Below, in pieces: positions 33,751 through 42,454 of a stretch of 64,000 bases of DNA. A program made the translations under genes and the position numbers. The notes under the pieces were generated by a model that worked only from the letters and a program-made list of their open reading frames with translations, was not told the origin of the DNA and made no database searches. Numbering within the stretch: the first letter of the stretch is position 1; every line of letters begins with the position of its first letter. Source of the DNA: Verrucomicrobiota bacterium (GTDB lineage Bacteria > Verrucomicrobiota > Verrucomicrobiia > Opitutales > Opitutaceae); contig JAEYWP010000007.1 of assembly GCA_023428905.1 (NCBI GenBank), positions 186,001 to 250,000 of the forward strand, read 5' to 3'.

Positions 33751-36179
33751 AGGTCGCGCGGCCCCGGGTGGTCGGCCGCGGGCACGGCCGGCGGCTTCCG
33801 AAAGACTTTCACTGCGCACTTCTTGTAGTCGGGCTCCTTGGAGATCGGGTCGGGTTCGCCCAAGGTCACGTCGTTGATCATCAACCGCTCGTCGAAGAAC
33901 GGGACAAAGACGCTCCCGCGCGGCGGTTTGCCGCGGCCGTTGGTCCAGACGGGCAATTCGATCCGGCCGCGACGGGACTGCACCACGGCGAGGTCGCCGT
34001 TGGCGAGGCCGGCGGCGGTGGCGTCCTCGGGATTCATCTCGAGGTAGGCGTTGGGCATCGCCTGGTTCAGCTGCGGCACCCGCATGGTGAGGGAGCCGGT
34101 GTGCCAGTGCTCGAGGACGCGGCCGGTGTTCAGCCACATCGGGAAGTCAGCGTCGGGTTCCTCCGCCGCGGGCACGTATGGACAAAACCAGATCAGGGCG
34201 CGGTCGTCCTTCGTCACCGAGTGATAAAACTGGATACCGCGGCCCTTCTCCACGTAGGGATCGCTGAATTCCATGAAACGGAAGGGGGTCTCCTTCCAGG
34301 AGCCGTCGGGCTGCTCCACCACCGGCCAGCGCAGGCCGCGGGCTTTGACCAGTTCGTCGTAGGGTGCGACGTTCTTGTGTTTGAGGAAGGTGAAGCGCCG
34401 GTAGTCCTCGTAAAGGGCGCGGTCCACATTGATGTCGAAGAAATGTGCGTAGTCCCAGGCAGGGACCTCCCGGCCGTCCTTGTCATGGACGGCGAGGATG
34501 AAGTTGCCGTCCTTGTCTTTCATGCCGGGGTGGCCGAGTTCCAGCAGGCGGTGCGCGACGGCGAGCGTGGCCCAGACATCGGCGCGGGCGTTGCCCGGCG
34601 GATTGACCATCTTGAACCACTGCTGGGTGCGCCGCTCCGAGTTGCCGTAGACGCCGTTCTTTTCGACCCAGAGTGCGGCGGGAAGAACCAGATCGGCAAT
34701 TTCGGTCGTGGCCGTTGGATACACCTCCGAGACGATGAGAAACTTGTTTTCGAGGCCCTGCTTGGCCTTGAAGAGCTTGTGCAGGTTGGGGAGGGACTGC
34801 CCCGGATTGGTGACCTGGACCCAGACGGTGTCGATGTCGCCGCCCTGGTCGGAGGCGGTGCAGAATTTCTCCCACAGCAGCACGGTGTGGTGGCCGGGCT
34901 TGGGGTTGATCCGCCCCTCCGGCAGGTTCCACAGCTGCTCGCATTCGCGGCGGTGTTTTTCGTCCGCCACCAGTCGGCCGCCGGGGAGGAAGTGGCACAT
35001 CGTGCCCACCTCGCGGGCGGTGCCACAGGCGGAGGGCTGTCCGGTGAGGGAGGTCGGGGCGTCGCCGGGCCGGCCCCAATGGCCGCTGAGAAGGTGGATG
35101 GAGTGGACCAGCCGGTTGATGGCGGTGCCCCGGGTGTGCTGGTTCATCCCCATGCACCAGAGGCTGGTGATGCGCAGGTCGCGGCGGCCGAAGAGCTCGG
35201 CCAGGAGGTGGAGCTGAGTGGCCGGCACGCCGGAGAGTTTCTCGACGTACTCGGGGGTATAGGGCTCGAGCAGCGCCCGGTATTCGTCAAGGGAGGACGG
35301 GAGGCCGTTGAGGTTCAGCGGCTCGGCGTCCTTGCGGAAGTTGCAGTGGCGGCGGACGAACTCCGGGTCCCAGGTGCCGTTGCGCAGCAGGAGGTGGGCA
35401 ATGCCATTGGCGATGGCGAGGTCGGTCTGGGGGCGGAACTCGAGGTAGTCGTCCGCGTATTCGGTGCTGCGCGTGCGCCGTGTACCAATGTCAATGATAC
35501 GGACCTTCCCGCCGCGCGTGCGCCGCTCGAGGATGCGGGAAAAGAGCACCGGGTGCATCTCGGCGGGGTTGTTGCCCCAGAGGATCACGACATCGGCGTG
35601 GTCGAGGTCCTCGTAGCAGCCAGCCGGCTCGTCCACCCCGTAGACGGAGAGGTAGCCGGTCACGGCGGAGGCCATGCAGAGGCGCGCGTTGGGTTCGAGG
35701 TGGTTGTTGCCCAGGCCCGCCTTCATCAGCTTCTGCGCCGCGTAACCCTCCGGGATGGTCCATTGTCCGCTCCCGTAGATCGCAAACCGTGATGGCGCCT
35801 GGTGGATACGCTGGGCAATGATCTCGATCGCCTCCTCCCAGGAGATGGGCTCGAGCCGGCCATTGCGGCGGAGCAGCGGCTCGGTCAGCCGGTCGCGCCC
35901 ATAAAGGATGCCGCCGACGTGGTAGCCCTTGACGCAGAGCAGTCCCTTGTTCACCGGGGCGTCGAGTTCGCCCTGGATTGCGACCACGCGGCCGTCCTTC
36001 ACGCCCACCCGTACATGGCAGCCGGTGCCGCAGAAGCGGCAGGGGGCCTTGTCCCAGGTGATGCCATCCGGAGCCGGCGCAGGGGAGGAGGGCAGGGCGC
36101 CCGACACGCGCTGGGAGACAACGGCGGTGGCGGCGGCCAGGGCGGATGTGCGGAGGAAATCTCGGCGTTCGATGACCAT
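33747..36179 (-). CDS. napA: Periplasmic nitrate reductase catalytic subunit
   Basis: NapA reduces nitrate to nitrite in the periplasm using a bis-MGD molybdenum centre. The start is ATG 36179, opening with a Tat signal (ERRDFLRTSALAAATAVV). The [4Fe-4S] ligands are C47, C50, C54 and C82 (CRFCGTGC then LLCVKG). The molybdenum-ligand cysteine is in NARLCMASAVTGY (near residue 168), and MGMNQHTRGTAINRLVHS plus LTGQPSACGTAREVG are NapA signatures. The C-terminal cofactor domain runs through RVLEHWHTGSLTMR and FVPFFDERLMINDVTL. At 810 residues it is the usual size. NapD lies 19 nt upstream and napB overlaps by 4 nt. Confidence 0.95.
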   Translation of the reverse strand: MVIERRDFLRTSALAAATAVVSQRVSGALPSSPAPAPDGITWDKAPCRFCGTGCHVRVGVKDGRVVAIQGELDAPVNKGLLCVKGYHVGGILYGRDRLTEPLLRRNGRLEPISWEEAIEIIAQRIHQAPSRFAIYGSGQWTIPEGYAAQKLMKAGLGNNHLEPNARLCMASAVTGYLSVYGVDEPAGCYEDLDHADVVILWGNNPAEMHPVLFSRILERRTRGGKVRIIDIGTRRTRSTEYADDYLEFRPQTDLAIANGIAHLLLRNGTWDPEFVRRHCNFRKDAEPLNLNGLPSSLDEYRALLEPYTPEYVEKLSGVPATQLHLLAELFGRRDLRITSLWCMGMNQHTRGTAINRLVHSIHLLSGHWGRPGDAPTSLTGQPSACGTAREVGTMCHFLPGGRLVADEKHRRECEQLWNLPEGRINPKPGHHTVLLWEKFCTASDQGGDIDTVWVQVTNPGQSLPNLHKLFKAKQGLENKFLIVSEVYPTATTEIADLVLPAALWVEKNGVYGNSERRTQQWFKMVNPPGNARADVWATLAVAHRLLELGHPGMKDKDGNFILAVHDKDGREVPAWDYAHFFDINVDRALYEDYRRFTFLKHKNVAPYDELVKARGLRWPVVEQPDGSWKETPFRFMEFSDPYVEKGRGIQFYHSVTKDDRALIWFCPYVPAAEEPDADFPMWLNTGRVLEHWHTGSLTMRVPQLNQAMPNAYLEMNPEDATAAGLANGDLAVVQSRRGRIELPVWTNGRGKPPRGSVFVPFFDERLMINDVTLGEPDPISKEPDYKKCAVKVFRKPPAVPAADHPGPRDL

Positions 36180-36198
36180 GGGGAAAGTAAGGAGGGGC

Positions 36199-36444
36199 TT
36201 AGGCGACGCGGGCCATCTCGACAAAAACCACGTCGACGTGGGCCACGCCGGGGAGGTTTTCCAGGTGCCGGTGGAGGGCGCGCGGATCCGCCGTGGTGGC
36301 GGCGGCGGCGATCCAGTGCGCGCTGAAGGCGCCCAGCTCGAAGTCGGGAAGGGTGGCGAGGGCGCGGCGCACGGCCAGGCCGGCGCCGGGGGTGGAGGAA
36401 AGCGTGATGACCAGTCCGACGGATACAGGATCGGGCGCGTCCAT
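36199..36444 (-). CDS. napD: NapD-type Tat chaperone
   Basis: NapD binds the Tat signal of NapA until the cofactor is inserted. The 81-residue product shows the ferredoxin-like NapD pattern, beginning SVGLVITLSSTPGAGL and ending LPGVAHVDVVFVE. Sequence identity in this family is low, so position directly before napA carries weight. The ATG at 36444 is preferred; a GTG at 36453 would add three residues. Promoter elements are probably in the palindromic spacer at 36476-36503. Confidence 0.85.
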   Translation of the reverse strand: MDAPDPVSVGLVITLSSTPGAGLAVRRALATLPDFELGAFSAHWIAAAATTADPRALHRHLENLPGVAHVDVVFVEMARVA

Positions 36445-36475
36445 GGCTCGCACTCTGCAGAGGCCAACGGCAGTA

Positions 36476-36503
36476 TCAATAATAAAAGAGTCTTTATTCT
36501 TGA
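36476..36503. promoter_or_regulatory. Palindrome between divergent nap operons
   Basis: An 11-bp inverted repeat, TCAATAATAAA and TTTATTCTTGA (one mismatch), flanks a 6-bp spacer. It is very AT-rich in a GC-rich setting and ends 20 nt before the cytochrome start and 31 nt from the napD start. It is the best candidate operator and promoter island for both operons. The Rrf2 regulator encoded at 39410 is the obvious candidate ligand, although the sequence does not match known NsrR or IscR sites by eye. Confidence 0.65.
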
Positions 36504-36522
36504 ATTGGACTGCGGCCGCCGT

Positions 36523-37191
36523 ATGACGGAGACCGTGACCCCATTTCGCACGGTTGTCGGAGCATTGGCTGCCCTCGCTGTGGTGGGCGGCGCGGGCGCG
36601 CTGCTATGGTTGAGCGCCTTCACCGCCTGGGCGCGACCCGAGGTCGCCCCCGCTCCGCTGCAAACCGCAACTCCGGCCTATCCGGTGACGGTGCGGCCCG
36701 GCCCGGCCGTGCCGGGGGTGCAGACCGGACAGCGCACTTTTGCCGGCTCGGAAAGCGCGGCCTCCTGCTCCACCTGTCACTCCACGCGCCAGCCCCAGGT
36801 GGCGACGGTGCGGGGCGGCGAGCTTCAGGCGTTCCATCAGGGGCTGCAGGTGGCGCACGGCTCCGTCAGTTGTCTCAGCTGCCACAATGCGTCGAATTAC
36901 GACACTCTGCGGAAGGCGGATGGGACGCCGGTGGCGTTTCCCCAGACCCAGCAACTGTGCGCCCAGTGCCACGGGCCGCAGCACCGCGATTACCAGCATG
37001 GATCGCACGGCGGCATGACGGGGTTCTGGGACTTGAACCGCGGCGGCCGGGAGCGGAACACCTGCACCGACTGCCACGATCCCCACGCCCCGGCCTACCC
37101 GCGGGTCCTTCCGGTTTTCCCGCCCCAGGACCGGGGCGCCCGCCAGCAACGCGATCGCGCCCGGCAGCATGGAGACCACGGACATGAATGA
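36523..37191 (+). CDS. Membrane-anchored four-haem cytochrome c
   Basis: The 222-residue protein has a single N-terminal membrane segment (VVGALAALAVVGGAGALLWL, residues 11-30) and a periplasmic domain with four CxxCH sites: CSTCH at 82, CLSCH at 117, CAQCH at 146 and CTDCH at 181. Many additional histidines (for example HRDYQHGSHGG) can act as distal haem ligands, and the C-terminus is His/Arg-rich. It resembles the NapM or NrfB type of small tetrahaem carriers rather than NapC, whose motif spacing differs. Heading the operon with NrfC- and NrfD-like genes, it should pass electrons toward NapB. Confidence 0.85.
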   Translation: MTETVTPFRTVVGALAALAVVGGAGALLWLSAFTAWARPEVAPAPLQTATPAYPVTVRPGPAVPGVQTGQRTFAGSESAASCSTCHSTRQPQVATVRGGELQAFHQGLQVAHGSVSCLSCHNASNYDTLRKADGTPVAFPQTQQLCAQCHGPQHRDYQHGSHGGMTGFWDLNRGGRERNTCTDCHDPHAPAYPRVLPVFPPQDRGARQQRDRARQHGDHGHE

Positions 37192-38131
37192 GCCCGCCCC
37201 CCAGCCTTTGAATGACGAGCCGGACGTCCCGGCAGGTTCCAGCCGGCGCACCTGGCTCAAGGCGGCCGGCGCGACCCTGGGGGCCGCGGCCTTCGCCAAA
37301 GCCATCGCACCGATTGCGAGCTGGGCGGCGGACCAGTCGCTCGACGATTTTCTCCAGCGTCACTACCGCGAACTCAGCCCGGCCGAGATGGAGCGGGTCC
37401 TTCGCCGGATCGAGGAGGACACCCGCCGCGAGTATGGGGCAGAGGTCACGGTGACGGATGCCCGTCCCCAGGAGGGGGTGAAGTTTGGATACGCCCTCAA
37501 TCTCTCGATCTGTGTGGGCTGCAGGCGCTGCGCGGAGGCCTGTCACCAGGAGAACAATCACGATCGCGCCTCCGGCAACTCCTACATCCGCGTCCTCGAG
37601 ATGCAGAAGGGCACGACCGACATCGCGCAGGGGAACGTCAACTACACGCATCCCGTTCCGCATCCGGACAAGTACTACATGCCGGTGCAGTGCCAGCAGT
37701 GCGACGCGCCCCCGTGCGTCGACGTCTGCCCGGTCGAGGCGACCTGGAAGGAGAAGGACGGGATCGTGGTGGTGGACTACAACTGGTGCATCGGCTGCCG
37801 CTATTGCGAGGCTGCCTGTCCCTACCACGCGCGGCGCTTCAATTGGACCAAGCCGCAGATCCCGGCGGAGGAGATCACTCCTGTCCAGGCCTACCTCAGC
37901 AACCGCGTGCGCCCGCAGGGGGTGATGGAAAAGTGCCATTTCTGCCTGCACCGGACCCGCAACGGGCGGCTGCCCGCCTGCCTCGAGGCCTGCCCGACCG
38001 GGGCCCGCGTCTTTGGCAACCTCCTGGATCCCAAGTCCGAGATCCGGTGGGTGCTGGAGAACAAGCGGGTCTTCGTCCTGAAGGAGGAACTCGGCACCAA
38101 ACCCAGCTTTTTCTATTTCTTCGATGAGTGA
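37184..38131 (+). CDS. NrfC/NapG-type ferredoxin with four [4Fe-4S] clusters
   Basis: The 315-residue protein carries a Tat motif (SSRRTWLKAAGATLG) and four cysteine groups: CVGCRRCAEACH, CQQCDAPPCVDVCP, CIGCRYCEAACP and CHFCLHRTRNGRLPACLEACP (first and last part separated by a longer loop). This is the standard four-cluster DmsB/NrfC layout; it transfers electrons between a NrfD quinol oxidase and a periplasmic partner. The ATG at 37184 is favoured over one at 37169 because GGAG lies 9 nt upstream. It overlaps the cytochrome gene and nrfD-like gene by 8 nt each. Confidence 0.92.
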   Translation: MNEPAPQPLNDEPDVPAGSSRRTWLKAAGATLGAAAFAKAIAPIASWAADQSLDDFLQRHYRELSPAEMERVLRRIEEDTRREYGAEVTVTDARPQEGVKFGYALNLSICVGCRRCAEACHQENNHDRASGNSYIRVLEMQKGTTDIAQGNVNYTHPVPHPDKYYMPVQCQQCDAPPCVDVCPVEATWKEKDGIVVVDYNWCIGCRYCEAACPYHARRFNWTKPQIPAEEITPVQAYLSNRVRPQGVMEKCHFCLHRTRNGRLPACLEACPTGARVFGNLLDPKSEIRWVLENKRVFVLKEELGTKPSFFYFFDE

Positions 38132-39413
38132 CCCGACTTCCGCGGCGGCGGCCCCCGCCGACGCCCTCCCGGCCCGGCAGCACCTGGTCAGCTATCCGCG
38201 CTTTCTTTGGCGTGCGGTGGTCGCGGCCACCGACGGTTCTCCCTGGTTCTATGCCTGGATGACCCTGCTCACCGGTGTATCCCTGGTTGGGTTACACGCC
38301 TGGGGTACCCAGATCCGCGATGGCATGATCGTGACCGGCATGACCGACCACGTTTCCTGGGGACTCTACATCGCCAACTTCACCTTCGGGGTCGGCCTGG
38401 CGGCGGGAGGGGTGATGATGGTCATCCCGTCGTATCTCTATCACGACGATGAGATGCACGACGTGGTCATCGTCGGGGAGTTGCTGGCGATCGCCGCGAT
38501 TGTGCTCTGTATCGCGTTTGTGGTGGTGGACCTGGGTCGGCCCGACCGCTTCTGGCACCTCCTTCCCGGGGTCGGTGTCTTTCACTGGCCGGTCTCGATG
38601 TTGACCTGGGACGTGCTGGTCCTGAACGGCTACCTGCTCCTCAACCTGCACATCTGCGGTTATCTCCTGTACATGCGCTTCCTCCGGCGGCGTCCCAATC
38701 CCCGCTGGTACGTGCCCTTTGTCTTTCTCTCCATTGTCTGGGCAATCTCGATCCACACCGTCACCGCCTTCCTCTACTGCGGACTGGGGGGGCGCCCGTT
38801 CTGGAACACTGCCCTGTTGGCGCCCCGTTTCCTGGCGTCCGCCTTTGTCTCCGGGCCCGCCTTCATCGTGGGAGCGCTTTTTGTCCTGCGGCGGTTCGGC
38901 GGGGTGCGGATCGGCGACCGGCCCATCTCGATCCTGACGAACATCATGAGGGTCACGATCCTGATCAACCTGCTGATGGTCGCCTCCGAGGTCTTTACCG
39001 AGTTCTACAGTGGCACGAGCCACACCGCGGCGGCCCGGTATCTCTATTTCGGCCTGCACGGCGCGCATGGACTTGTGCCCTGGATCTGGACCTCGATCGC
39101 CTTCAGCCTGATCGCGGCGATCCTGCTGCTGCGCCCCGGCGTGGTGGCCCATCCGCGGCAACTCCTGACCGCGTGCAGCCTGGCGTTCGTTGCGGTCTGG
39201 ATCGAAAAAGGCATGGGCCTGATCATTCCCGGTTTTATTCCCTCCAGCCTGCACGAGGTCGTCGAGTATTACGCCTCCACCGTGGAGTGGCAGATTTGCG
39301 CCGGGATCTGGGCGTTCATGCTCCTGGTCTACACTGCGGCACTGAAGGTGGCCCTGCCGATATTGCGCTCGCCACCCCCGCACGCGCCGCACCCTATGGA
39401 CCGGAGTCCATGA
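38124..39413 (+). CDS. NrfD/PsrC-type membrane quinol dehydrogenase
   Basis: This 429-residue polytopic protein has about ten membrane segments and the NrfD pattern: an early DHVSWGLYIANFTFGVGLAA block, a DLGRPDRFWHLLPG motif between segments, HWPVSMLTWDVLVLNGYL and later WIEKGMGLIIPGF. NrfD proteins oxidise quinol or reduce quinone at the membrane and hand electrons to NrfC-like partners. With the preceding ferredoxin it probably replaces NapC or NapGH as electron entry to nitrate reductase. Overlaps: 8 nt upstream, 4 nt downstream. Confidence 0.92.
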   Translation: MSDPTSAAAAPADALPARQHLVSYPRFLWRAVVAATDGSPWFYAWMTLLTGVSLVGLHAWGTQIRDGMIVTGMTDHVSWGLYIANFTFGVGLAAGGVMMVIPSYLYHDDEMHDVVIVGELLAIAAIVLCIAFVVVDLGRPDRFWHLLPGVGVFHWPVSMLTWDVLVLNGYLLLNLHICGYLLYMRFLRRRPNPRWYVPFVFLSIVWAISIHTVTAFLYCGLGGRPFWNTALLAPRFLASAFVSGPAFIVGALFVLRRFGGVRIGDRPISILTNIMRVTILINLLMVASEVFTEFYSGTSHTAAARYLYFGLHGAHGLVPWIWTSIAFSLIAAILLLRPGVVAHPRQLLTACSLAFVAVWIEKGMGLIIPGFIPSSLHEVVEYYASTVEWQICAGIWAFMLLVYTAALKVALPILRSPPPHAPHPMDRSP

Positions 39414-39862
39414 TGCGTTTTGGAAAGACCGCCCAGACTGCCATCTCCGTGATGAGCGTACTTGCCGAACACCACGGAGACGCGGAGATCATGCTGAGTT
39501 CGGCTGCGATTGCGCAGGCCCGCGACCTCAGCCAGCCGCTTGTGGCTAAACTGCTCACCGTTCTTTCCACCGCCAAGCTGGTGGACGGTGCCCGTGGCCC
39601 TGGCGGTGGATACTGGCTGGCGCGGCCTCCCGCCGAGATTTCCTTGCACGACATCGTCGCCCTTTTCGAACGACCCGACAAGGCGTTGATGTGCCCCTTC
39701 GGGCCCAATTGGTGTGGCAATGGCGAACCCTGCCCGATGCATGACACCCTGCTGCGCTTGGGCGAGGAATGGGACACGTACCTCACCTCGACCACGCTGC
39801 AGGTCTTCGCCGAGCACAAACCAGCCGCCGCCCGCGGCTCGCGCCGCCGGCGCCAGGGTTAG
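39410..39862 (+). CDS. Rrf2 family regulator with three cysteines
   Basis: The 150-residue protein has the Rrf2 winged helix (FGKTAQTAISVMSVLAEH start, LSQPLVAKLLTVLSTAKLV recognition region, RGPGGGYWLARPP wing). Three cysteines at residues 95, 102 and 108 (CPFGPNWCGNGEPC) have nearly the spacing of the Fe-S ligands in IscR (C-x5-C-x5-C) and NsrR (C-x7-C-x5-C); here it is C-x6-C-x5-C. It is likely an iron-sulfur sensor of NO or oxygen controlling the nap operons. It overlaps the nrfD-like gene by 4 nt. The target may be the palindrome at 36476. Confidence 0.9.
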   Translation: MMRFGKTAQTAISVMSVLAEHHGDAEIMLSSAAIAQARDLSQPLVAKLLTVLSTAKLVDGARGPGGGYWLARPPAEISLHDIVALFERPDKALMCPFGPNWCGNGEPCPMHDTLLRLGEEWDTYLTSTTLQVFAEHKPAAARGSRRRRQG

Positions 39863-39900
39863 GCTGGCGCAGACTTCGGCCATCTGCTTCCGTCTCCAGC

Positions 39901-42045
39901 ATGAGATTGCTGTTGGTTGGCGCCGGCCTGGCGGCCGCGCTCAGCACCCTGTCGGCCCAGGCTCCGAAACGCCCCATCACCCACGAGGATGTCTGGTTGA
40001 TGCGCGGGGTCGGCGCGCCGGCGGTCAGCCCGGACGGGCGGTGGGCGGTGGTCGCGGTGACCGAGCCCTCGTATGACACCCGTGACCGCGGGAGTGACCT
40101 GTGGATGCTGGCGGTGGTGGGCGACACGCCCCCGCGCCGGCTGACCACTTCCCGCGCCGCCGAGGCCGGCCCGGTCTGGAGCCCCGACGGCAGCCGGCTG
40201 GCCTTCTCCTCCCGCCGCGATGGCGACGAGGCGGCCCAGATTTATGTCCTCGACCTTGCGGGGGGAGGGGAGGCTGAACGAATCACCCGACTGTCCACCG
40301 GGGCACGCGACCCGCGCTGGAGTCCGGACGGGCGGATGCTCTCGTTTGTCAGCGATGTGTATCCGGGCGCGACCGATGACGAGGAGAACCGGCGGATCGC
40401 GAAGGAGCGTCGCGAGCGCAAGTACCAGGTGCGCGAATACGAGGGTTTTCCCGTTCGGCACTGGGACCACTGGCTCGATGAGCGGCGGCCGCACCTGTTT
40501 GTGCAGGAGGCGCGCGGTGACGGGAAACCCCGCGACCTTCTTGCCGGATCGCGGCTGGCAGCGCTGCCGGGCTTTGCCGGGGACCGGGACGACAGCGACG
40601 AGCACCTGCGCGCGGCCTGGTCGCCGGACGGGCAAGGGCTGGTGTTCTCGGCATCGGTCAACATGGACGCAGCGGCCTACAGCGAGACGGATTCCGAGCT
40701 TTTTTTTGTTTCGTTCGGCGGGGGCGAACCGGTGCGCCTGACCGAGGACTCGGACAGCTATGGACGCCCCGTCTTCACCCCGGACGGGCGCCACCTGGTC
40801 GTGCGCGTCACGCCCAATCCCGGCCGCTTCGCCTACAATGCGTCGATGATTGCCCGGTATCCGTGGCCCTTTTCGTCGTCGGAACGCCTCATTCTGACGT
40901 CGAGCTTCGAACGCGATCCCAAGCAGCCGGTGGTCGCCGGCGACGGCACCTGGGTGTATTTCACCGCGGAGGACGCCGGCCTGGAGAAGGTCTACGGCGT
41001 CGACATCGAGGGCGGGGTGACCCAGCTTGAGTACGAGCCGCCGGCCGGCGTCGTCACCCACCTGGCTGGCGGAGGCGCGGGCGAAACCTTCCGGTTGGTG
41101 GCGGTCTGGGATTCCGCGGTCTCCCCCGCCGAGGTGATCGCGCGGCAGCCGGGTGATCCGCAGACGCGCCAGCTCAGCCGCTTCAATGTGGAGCGTGCCG
41201 CCGCCCTGGACCTGTATCCAGTCGAGCATTTCTGGTTTCAGAGCAGCCAGAACCAGCGGATTCACAGCATGCTGATCCGTCCGCCCGGGTTTGATCCTGC
41301 CAGGAAGTATCCCGTCGTTGCGGTGATCCACGGCGGACCGCACGTGATGGCGCGGGACAGCTTTGCCGTGCGCTGGAATTATCATTTGTTGGCCGCGCCC
41401 GGATATCTTGTAGTCTCGACCAACTACACGGGATCGACCGGGTTTGGGGAGGCGTTTGCCCGCAACATCCACGGGGATCCGTTGCGCACGCCGTCCCTGG
41501 AGGTGAACGAGGCGGTGGACGAGGTTTTGCGCAAATATGCCTTCGCCGACGGCAGCCGCCTGGTGGCTGCGGGTGCGAGCTACGGCGGGCACATCGTCAA
41601 TTGGCTGCAGGCGACCAGCACGCGGTACCGGGCGTTGGTGTCACATGCCGGCCTGGTGAACCTCGAGTCCCAGTGGGGCACCAGCGACCTGATCTTTCAC
41701 CGCGAGCAGACCAATGGCGGTCCGGTCTGGGAGCAGGGAGGATCCTGGCGCGAGCAGAATCCGGTGCGGCTGGTGGGCAACCACTTTAATGGTACGGGCT
41801 GGCTGACGCCGGTGCTGTTGACCGTCGGGGAGCGCGACTTCCGCGTGCCGCTCAACAACACCCTGGAAAATTGGAGCTACCTGCAACGCCTGCGCGTGCC
41901 GAGCCGGCTGCTCGTGTTTCCGGAGGAGAATCACTGGATCCTCAAGGGCGAGAACAGTCGCTATTGGTACAGCGAGGTGCAGGCGTGGCTGAAACGTTGG
42001 CTGGACCCGCACGCCCCGGCGGATCCCGCCGCTCCCGCGCGGTGA
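39901..42045 (+). CDS. S9 family peptidase, exported
   Basis: The 714-residue protein has a signal peptide (LLLVGAGLAAALSTLSAQA), an N-terminal beta-propeller of WD/TolB-like blades (VWSPDGSRLAFSSR, RWSPDGRMLSFVS, AWSPDGQGLVFSA) and a C-terminal alpha/beta-hydrolase. The catalytic triad is S560 (GASYGGH), D646 (GERDFRVP) and H678 (EENHW). It matches the dipeptidyl/acylaminoacyl peptidase branch of prolyl oligopeptidases. An oxyanion-type HGGPH lies near residue 480. It lies 38 nt after the Rrf2 gene but has no known link to nitrate reduction. Confidence 0.92.
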   Translation: MRLLLVGAGLAAALSTLSAQAPKRPITHEDVWLMRGVGAPAVSPDGRWAVVAVTEPSYDTRDRGSDLWMLAVVGDTPPRRLTTSRAAEAGPVWSPDGSRLAFSSRRDGDEAAQIYVLDLAGGGEAERITRLSTGARDPRWSPDGRMLSFVSDVYPGATDDEENRRIAKERRERKYQVREYEGFPVRHWDHWLDERRPHLFVQEARGDGKPRDLLAGSRLAALPGFAGDRDDSDEHLRAAWSPDGQGLVFSASVNMDAAAYSETDSELFFVSFGGGEPVRLTEDSDSYGRPVFTPDGRHLVVRVTPNPGRFAYNASMIARYPWPFSSSERLILTSSFERDPKQPVVAGDGTWVYFTAEDAGLEKVYGVDIEGGVTQLEYEPPAGVVTHLAGGGAGETFRLVAVWDSAVSPAEVIARQPGDPQTRQLSRFNVERAAALDLYPVEHFWFQSSQNQRIHSMLIRPPGFDPARKYPVVAVIHGGPHVMARDSFAVRWNYHLLAAPGYLVVSTNYTGSTGFGEAFARNIHGDPLRTPSLEVNEAVDEVLRKYAFADGSRLVAAGASYGGHIVNWLQATSTRYRALVSHAGLVNLESQWGTSDLIFHREQTNGGPVWEQGGSWREQNPVRLVGNHFNGTGWLTPVLLTVGERDFRVPLNNTLENWSYLQRLRVPSRLLVFPEENHWILKGENSRYWYSEVQAWLKRWLDPHAPADPAAPAR

Positions 42046-42052
42046 CGCGCGT

Positions 42053-42391
42053 TCAGCCTGGGGGCCAGGTCATCTGGCGGCCGGCGAGGAGATGGACGTG
42101 GAGGTGGGGCACGGATTCGCAGGCGTGGGCGCCATGGTTGATCACCAGCCGGAATCCTTTCTCGAGGTTGAGTTTGCCGGCCACCGTGGCCGCGGTCACG
42201 AGCAGGTGCCCCAGCACCGCCTCGTCCGCCGGGGTGGCTTCGCCGACGCGGGGTATGACCTGTTTTGGAATCACCAGCAGGTGAACGGGCGCCTGGGGCT
42301 GGATGTCGTGAATGACGATGCAGCGTTCGTCCTCGTGCTCGATGCGCGCCGGGATCTCGCGGTCGATGATGCGTTGAAAGAGGGTCTTCAT
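42053..42391 (-). CDS. HIT family nucleotide hydrolase
   Basis: The 112-residue protein has the HIT motif HLHVHLLAGR (histidine triad near residues 96-100) and the standard N-terminus LFQRIIDREIPARIEHED. Bacterial members (HinT) split adenosine phosphoramidates. The segment HLLVIPKQVIPRVGEA is also conserved. It is convergent with the S9 peptidase gene, 7 nt apart. It may be the last gene of the nrdR run, 63 nt after its neighbour. Confidence 0.93.
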   Translation of the reverse strand: MKTLFQRIIDREIPARIEHEDERCIVIHDIQPQAPVHLLVIPKQVIPRVGEATPADEAVLGHLLVTAATVAGKLNLEKGFRLVINHGAHACESVPHLHVHLLAGRQMTWPPG

Positions 42392-42454
42392 CAGCCCGGT
42401 ATCAAGGCGACGGGGATGGCAGCTGGCGAGAGGGCTGTTGGCGGACGCGCCGGT

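Noticed and set aside
33768..35792. 674-codon open frame on the plus strand
   Set aside because: Antisense to napA, which has all catalytic motifs and a Tat signal.
36471..36505. FNR or NarL binding site in the nap divergent spacer
   Set aside because: The half sites TCAA and TTGA point outward, opposite to an FNR box, and no TACYYMT heptamers were found. I keep it only as an unassigned palindrome.
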